A DNA stretch of 13,994 nt from Actinomycetes bacterium. Lineage in GTDB: Bacteria; Actinomycetota; Acidimicrobiia; Acidimicrobiales; UBA8190. Numbering within the stretch: position 1 is the stretch's first letter; every line of letters begins with the position of its first letter. The stretch spans positions 1 through 13,994 of the forward strand of contig JAJZYI010000048.1 in NCBI GenBank assembly GCA_021798135.1, in the 5' to 3' direction. A program made the translations under genes and the position numbers. The notes beneath the pieces were generated by a model, which saw nothing but the letters and a program-made list of their open reading frames with translations, did no database searches and was not told the origin of the DNA. Positions 10,218 to 13,994 of this stretch are shown piece after piece.

Positions 10218-12824
10218 CTACATGCCTCCACCGCCACCGTGCCCGCCGCCACCGCCGGTCGACGCGACCGTGAACGTGCTCGGCGCCGCCGGGTCGGCGC
10301 TGTACGGGTCGGCGGTGATCGTGGCACCCGGCGCCAGGGACTCGGTGAAGCGCTCGGTCTGCACGACCCGGTTGCCCACCTTCAGGACGTCGGTTGCGTC
10401 GTAGAAGAGGCGCAGGTACTGCCCGGCCAGCGACACGTCGATGTAGCCGCTGCTGGTGGACGTCGGCTCCGACGTGATGATGGTGGCGTTGACGTAGGAG
10501 CCGCTGGGAGCGGCCTCGACCCAGTAGACGTCGGCGGTGGCCTCCGGCAGGTCGGGCGCCGTCGCCGTCACCACGTCGTGCGCGGAGCCGGTCGGCGACG
10601 TGTCGGCGATGGCCACCTGGCCGTCGTCGCCCGTGGTGCCGGTCCCCGTGGCGACCGTCTCGGTGCCGCGTGCGATGGACCACGTCACCTGCACGCCGGG
10701 GGCCGCCGCACCGTACTGGTCGGTCACGGTGGCCGTCACCAGCTGCTCGGCGCCGTCCTGGGCCAGAGCCGAGCTGGTGGAGGGGCCGAGGGTGAGGAGG
10801 CTCGGTGTGGCAGCGGCCGTCGACCACGTGACGGTGCCGGTCGTGCCGGGCTCGGTCGACTGCTGGGTCCCGTCGCCGTTCTGGTCGTAGAAGGCGTACA
10901 GGCAGTCGACGGTGTCGGCCTCGGGCACCGGGTCCGGTGCGTAGGCGTAGGCGATCGTCGCCGTGCCGTTGGCGTCGGTCAGGGCGCTGCCCGTGAGCGT
11001 CGGCGTGCCCGTGGGCGCCACCGTCGCTCCGACGGTGCAGCTGGCCTCACGGTAGACGCGCCAGGCGATGGTGGCGCCTGGCTGGGGGACGGGCGTCGCC
11101 ACCCCCTCGTCGTTGACCGACATGAGCGTGGCCGTCACCGCCGTGGTGTCGCCGTAGTGGACGGTCGCGGCAGCGGGCTGCAGCGCGATCGACGTGGTGG
11201 CGTTCACCCAGATGACGCTGGCCTCGTCCCACGCGAGCGTGGTGCTGGCGGGGTCGAAGGCGGTGCCGACCGGACCGGTGAACGCGTACACGGTCTGCGC
11301 CCACTGGCCCTCGATCGGGCGCTTGCCCACGGGCGTGGCCCAGTGGAACGTGAAGCTGACCTGTCCCTGGGCGTTCGTGACCGGGTCGGCACTGTCCACC
11401 GTGCACGCCGTCGTCCCGGTGCTCGCCGGTGACGCCGCCGCGGACAGCGTGCAGGTCCCGCTGGACGGGGACGACCCCTCGGTCGACTCGTCGACGACGA
11501 AGAAGTCGACGGGCGCGCCCGCCACCGGCGTGCCGTTCGCCGTCGCGGTGGCCGTCACGGTCGCGCTGGTGCCGGAGACGGCGTAGCTCGACTCGGGCGT
11601 CAGCACCAGGCTCGTCGGCGTGGCTGTCCCCCCACCGCCGGGAACGGTGCCGCCGCTCGTGCCGCCGCTCGTCCCGCCGCTCGTCCCGCACGACGTCGCC
11701 AGCGCGGCCATCTCGGAGACCAGGTCGTCGGAGACCGCCAGCGGGCCGCCGAACACGTCACCGGAGGTGAGCGAGGGGCACTGGTTGGCCAACCAGGCCG
11801 CGGTGGCGCCGCCAAGTGTGGTGGACGAGGCGGTGAGCAGCAGGGGCGAGGGCTCGGAGCCGGCGTTGGGGCCACCGGACAGGGCATCGGCGAAGTCGTC
11901 GCCACGGGCCACGTTCACGTGGTCGAGGCCGAACCCGAGCTGCGCCACCTCGACGTTGGCCACGCGAGCCGCCGTCTCGAGCTGGTTCGCCCCCGCGATG
12001 CGCTGCGAGGTGATGTCCATGGCGGCCAGTTCCGTCTCGACCCCTGCGGGGACCGCGAGCGGCCCGCCGACGATCATCACGTGGCGGATGCCGAGGCTGC
12101 GCAGCGCGTTGGTCGACGCTGCCGGCAGGCCCGACGCGTCGCTGAAGAGGATCGGGAACGGTCCGGCGTACGCCATGGGCGCGGCGGCCTGGATGTCGCC
12201 GGTCCCCAGGCCGGTCACCACGATGGCGGTGCGCTCGCCGCCTCCGGTGGTGCCGACCACACCGGCGCCGAGCTCGGTGGCGACCTCTGCCGCCGTGGCG
12301 AACGCGTCGGCGCCTGCGATGCGGCTGACGCGGTACCCGAGCTGCTGCAGGTCGGACAGCACGGCGTCGCTCACGGCGGCCGGGCCGCCGACGACGTCGA
12401 CGTCGACGGTGCGCAGCGTCGCCAGCGCCGATGCCGTGACAGCGGGCAGGCTCCCCGGCGCCGTCAGCAGCACCGGGGCGTGGAGGGCGCCCGCCAGGTA
12501 GTTGCCCGACCCGGCGTCGTACGGCGACGCGCCGGTGGCCAGGACGACGGTGCTGGCCGAGGAGAAGGTGGACGTGGCGATGCGGGCGGCCGTCGCGTAC
12601 AGGTCGGCTCCCGACAGGCGGGTGAAGAAGGTGCCCGTCGTCGTGGCGTGTGCCGCGGCCGGCACCGAGGCAGCCGGTTCCGAAACGGCCGGCACCGAGG
12701 CAGCCGGTTCCGAAACGGCCGGACCGGTCGCGGCGGCAGCGGCGAGCGGGCCGACGAGGAGGGTGCCGGCGGCGGCGAGCAGGCCGACCGGCCACCGGGC
12801 GACATGGTGGTGACGGATGCGCAT
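10218..12824 (-). CDS. Exported cell-wall-binding protein: three CWB2 repeats and Ig-like domains (868 aa)
   Basis: A signal peptide (about 1-32) is followed by a short PAVSEPAASV repeat (about 35-55). Three CWB2 repeats follow: about 68-157 (RLSGADLYATA to VVGGPAAVSDAV), 168-262 (RIAGADAFATA to IVGGPLAVPAGV) and 275-368 (RIAGANQLETA to VFGGPLAVSDDL). In CWB2 proteins three repeats form the minimal wall-anchoring unit that holds proteins non-covalently on cell-wall glycans. A TSGG linker (380-396) leads to about three Ig-like beta-sandwich domains (about 402-545, 546-670 and 675-770), of which the clearest (VTDQYGAAAPGVQVTW) is of the Big_1/invasin type. The last about 100 residues are of unknown fold, with an odd GGGGGHGGGGGM end. 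ATG 12824 has AGGAGGAGG just upstream. It is probably a surface adhesin or S-layer-like protein; no catalytic domain is seen. Confidence 0.91.
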   Translation of the reverse strand: MRIRHHHVARWPVGLLAAAGTLLVGPLAAAAATGPAVSEPAASVPAVSEPAASVPAAAHATTTGTFFTRLSGADLYATAARIATSTFSSASTVVLATGASPYDAGSGNYLAGALHAPVLLTAPGSLPAVTASALATLRTVDVDVVGGPAAVSDAVLSDLQQLGYRVSRIAGADAFATAAEVATELGAGVVGTTGGGERTAIVVTGLGTGDIQAAAPMAYAGPFPILFSDASGLPAASTNALRSLGIRHVMIVGGPLAVPAGVETELAAMDITSQRIAGANQLETAARVANVEVAQLGFGLDHVNVARGDDFADALSGGPNAGSEPSPLLLTASSTTLGGATAAWLANQCPSLTSGDVFGGPLAVSDDLVSEMAALATSCGTSGGTSGGTSGGTVPGGGGTATPTSLVLTPESSYAVSGTSATVTATATANGTPVAGAPVDFFVVDESTEGSSPSSGTCTLSAAASPASTGTTACTVDSADPVTNAQGQVSFTFHWATPVGKRPIEGQWAQTVYAFTGPVGTAFDPASTTLAWDEASVIWVNATTSIALQPAAATVHYGDTTAVTATLMSVNDEGVATPVPQPGATIAWRVYREASCTVGATVAPTGTPTLTGSALTDANGTATIAYAYAPDPVPEADTVDCLYAFYDQNGDGTQQSTEPGTTGTVTWSTAAATPSLLTLGPSTSSALAQDGAEQLVTATVTDQYGAAAPGVQVTWSIARGTETVATGTGTTGDDGQVAIADTSPTGSAHDVVTATAPDLPEATADVYWVEAAPSGSYVNATIITSEPTSTSSGYIDVSLAGQYLRLFYDATDVLKVGNRVVQTERFTESLAPGATITADPYSADPAAPSTFTVASTGGGGGHGGGGGM
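12661..12720 (-). repeat. Exact 30-bp direct repeat near the signal peptide of the CWB2 protein
   Basis: Bases 12661-12690 and 12691-12720 are identical and encode two PAVSEPAASV-type decapeptides just after the signal peptide. Exactness points to a recent duplication. Confidence 0.95.
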
Positions 12825-12829
12825 GGGTG

Positions 12830-12838
12830 CCTCCTCCT
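12830..12838 (-). promoter_or_regulatory. Strong ribosome-binding site of the CWB2 protein gene
   Basis: AGGAGGAGG on the minus strand ends 5 nt before ATG 12824. It confirms the start and suggests high translation. Confidence 0.8.
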
Positions 12839-13178
12839 GCAGCCGTACCGGGGGTCCGGTCGGTCGCGGTACGGGCGCACCCGGTCGGCGGCCCGCCTGG
12901 GCGGCGACGCGCGGGTGGGTGTCCCGCGGGCCTCGCCCCGGGCCCGACGGTGGACGGGTGCACCACGATCGTGGGCCCTGATCCCACCGTGACCGTAGGG
13001 TCCAAGGTCACATCGCGCCGGGGAGGACCGCCGAACGTGCCACCGAGCTGTGCTCGTCCGGCTACGCCGGTCGGGCGACGGGGCACTGCCGCTCGCCCGG
13101 CGGCGTGGGGCCGCAGCGGGCCGGCGGTCGCGCCGGTGCCCGCTGGCGCCCGCCGGCGCTGGCTGGTTTCCGCTGGCG
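12839..13178 (-). promoter_or_regulatory. Intergenic region upstream of the CWB2 gene, with three short palindromes
   Basis: About 340 bp without a supportable gene. Signals seen are an 8-bp inverted repeat CCGTACCG/CGGTACGG (12843-12850 with 12867-12874) in the likely leader, a perfect 12-bp palindrome CCACGATCGTGG (12963-12974), and GTGACC/GGTCAC (12989-12994 with 13006-13011). Close to the GH16 stop, a GC-rich stretch (13120-13159) can fold in several ways (for example 13130-13136 with 13153-13159) and may terminate that gene. No clear -35/-10 pair. Confidence 0.4.
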
Positions 13179-13994
13179 CTACGGCCCGGCTCTCGACCGC
13201 CGCGTCGCCCTGGGCGCGCTCCCCTCGACGCATGTCGCCAGGGCGCAGTGCGCCGTGCCGACGCCCGGGTGCTGGTAGATGCGGATCCAGTCGATCGCGA
13301 ACGTGGCCGGGTAGGCGGCCGCGGTGGTCGGCCCGGGCGGGTCGGCCACGGCGAGGTTCATGATGGGGTACATCGGCGTGTCGACGGACGCGGCCATGCT
13401 GTAGCGGAGGACGCCGTCCACGTACCAGCGGATCTCCCCCGGCTCCCAGTCGACGGCGTAGGTGTGGAAGCCGGAGTCGAGGGCGGGATCGACCACGACG
13501 TGCTCGTGGGGCGTCGGCGGAGGCCCGAGGATGACGGTCTGCTGCACCTGGGTCGGCTGGTCCCCCCAGTTCTCCATGACGTCGATCTCGGGGGGCCACG
13601 AGCCGTTCGCCGCCGCCAGCCACAGCGCCGGCCACGTCCCGGGGGTGGCGGGGATCTCTGCCCTGATCTCGACCTCGCCGTACTCGAAGGCGAACCGGCC
13701 GTTGGACTGGAGCATCCCCGACGTGAAGGGCTGGCCGTGGCTCGCCTGCAGGCGGGCGGTCAGCCGGGCGGTGCCGCCCACCTCGCGCACGTTCGCCGCC
13801 TGGTACCACTCGTACTCGGGGTTCGTGGGGATGCGGCACCCCCAGGTGTAGCAGGTGCCCCACAGCCAGCCGAACAGGGTCGGGTCGTTCATCTCGTCAT
13901 CGAGCACCAGGCGCCACGGGCCGCCGGGCGGCGCGCTGGCGGCGGCGTCCGGGCCGGACGAGGGGCTCCCGGCGACGCGGGCGGCGCCGAGGCC
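13179..13994 (-). CDS. GH16 family glycosidase, C-terminal 271 residues (start lies outside the window)
   Basis: The frame is open to the window edge. It begins with an Ala/Pro/Ser/Gly linker followed by GPWRLVLDDEMND, the usual opening strand of a GH16 domain. The active site EIDVME is encoded at 13572-13589 (nucleophile and acid/base glutamates at its ends). GTWPALWL precedes it and FAIDWIRIYQH ends the domain. The beta-bulge form of the motif matches laminarinase-type members and the other GH16 gene of this window. A Cys pair (GTCYTWGC) aligns with NCYPWTC of that paralogue. A 30-residue tail with two cysteines follows the domain. A GTG at 13907 falls within the domain and should not be taken as the start. 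Probably secreted; acts on a beta-glucan or similar glycan. Confidence 0.92.
   Translation of the reverse strand, partial: GLGAARVAGSPSSGPDAAASAPPGGPWRLVLDDEMNDPTLFGWLWGTCYTWGCRIPTNPEYEWYQAANVREVGGTARLTARLQASHGQPFTSGMLQSNGRFAFEYGEVEIRAEIPATPGTWPALWLAAANGSWPPEIDVMENWGDQPTQVQQTVILGPPPTPHEHVVVDPALDSGFHTYAVDWEPGEIRWYVDGVLRYSMAASVDTPMYPIMNLAVADPPGPTTAAAYPATFAIDWIRIYQHPGVGTAHCALATCVEGSAPRATRRSRAGP

Noticed and set aside
9244..10827. Minus-strand frame spanning the CWB2 end, the tandem repeats and the first cupredoxin
   Set aside because: It crosses two real genes in a different frame and passes through the AT-richer leader. Only the repeat section looks protein-like, and there is no start or ribosome site.
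11758..13863. 701-codon minus-strand frame across the CWB2 gene and the GH16 gene
   Set aside because: It is the wrong frame for both real genes and consists mostly of Arg/Gly runs.

Overview
The window is very GC-rich (roughly 70% or more by eye). Every convincing gene lies on the minus strand, so transcription runs from high to low coordinates. GTG starts, strong AGGAGG ribosome-binding sites, GC-rich terminator hairpins without U-tracts, a CWB2 cell-wall-binding protein and 42-residue GYWL...DGGVFAFGDA repeats fused to a secreted glycosidase all suggest an actinomycete. The repeat type makes me think of the class Acidimicrobiia. This placement is an inference; the window has no marker gene.

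Layout in the direction of transcription: (1) 13179-13994 is the C-terminal part of a secreted GH16 glycosidase whose start lies beyond the window. (2) 10218-12824 encodes an 868-residue exported protein with three CWB2 repeats and several Ig-like domains; a hairpin terminator and two families of short tandem repeats follow it. (3) 9186-9725 and 8089-9189 form a two-gene operon (ATGA overlap) for membrane-anchored cupredoxins. Its long leader carries a DosR/DevR-like palindrome and a Shine-Dalgarno sequence in a hairpin loop; a 14-bp hairpin ends the unit. (4) 5721-7559 encodes a lipoprotein GH16 enzyme with five 42-residue repeats and a Ser/Gly linker. A 23-bp near-palindrome lies upstream of it and two strong hairpins lie downstream. 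(5) 5431 down to 1 is a tightly packed operon: GT2 glycosyltransferase, glucose-1-phosphate cytidylyltransferase (rfbF), NAD-dependent sugar epimerase/reductase, two C-methyltransferase-type enzymes, and the start of a membrane or exported protein that leaves the window.

Taken together the window is devoted to the cell envelope. The operon probably makes and transfers a CDP-activated, possibly C-methyl-branched sugar. The two GH16 enzymes and the CWB2 protein act outside the membrane on glycans or the wall. The cupredoxin pair is a separate redox module, and the most unusual content: both proteins look like CuA-type domains (C-x3-C) with a rebuilt ligand loop, and one has no histidine after its second cysteine. 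I see no tRNA, rRNA, CRISPR array, transposase or phage gene.
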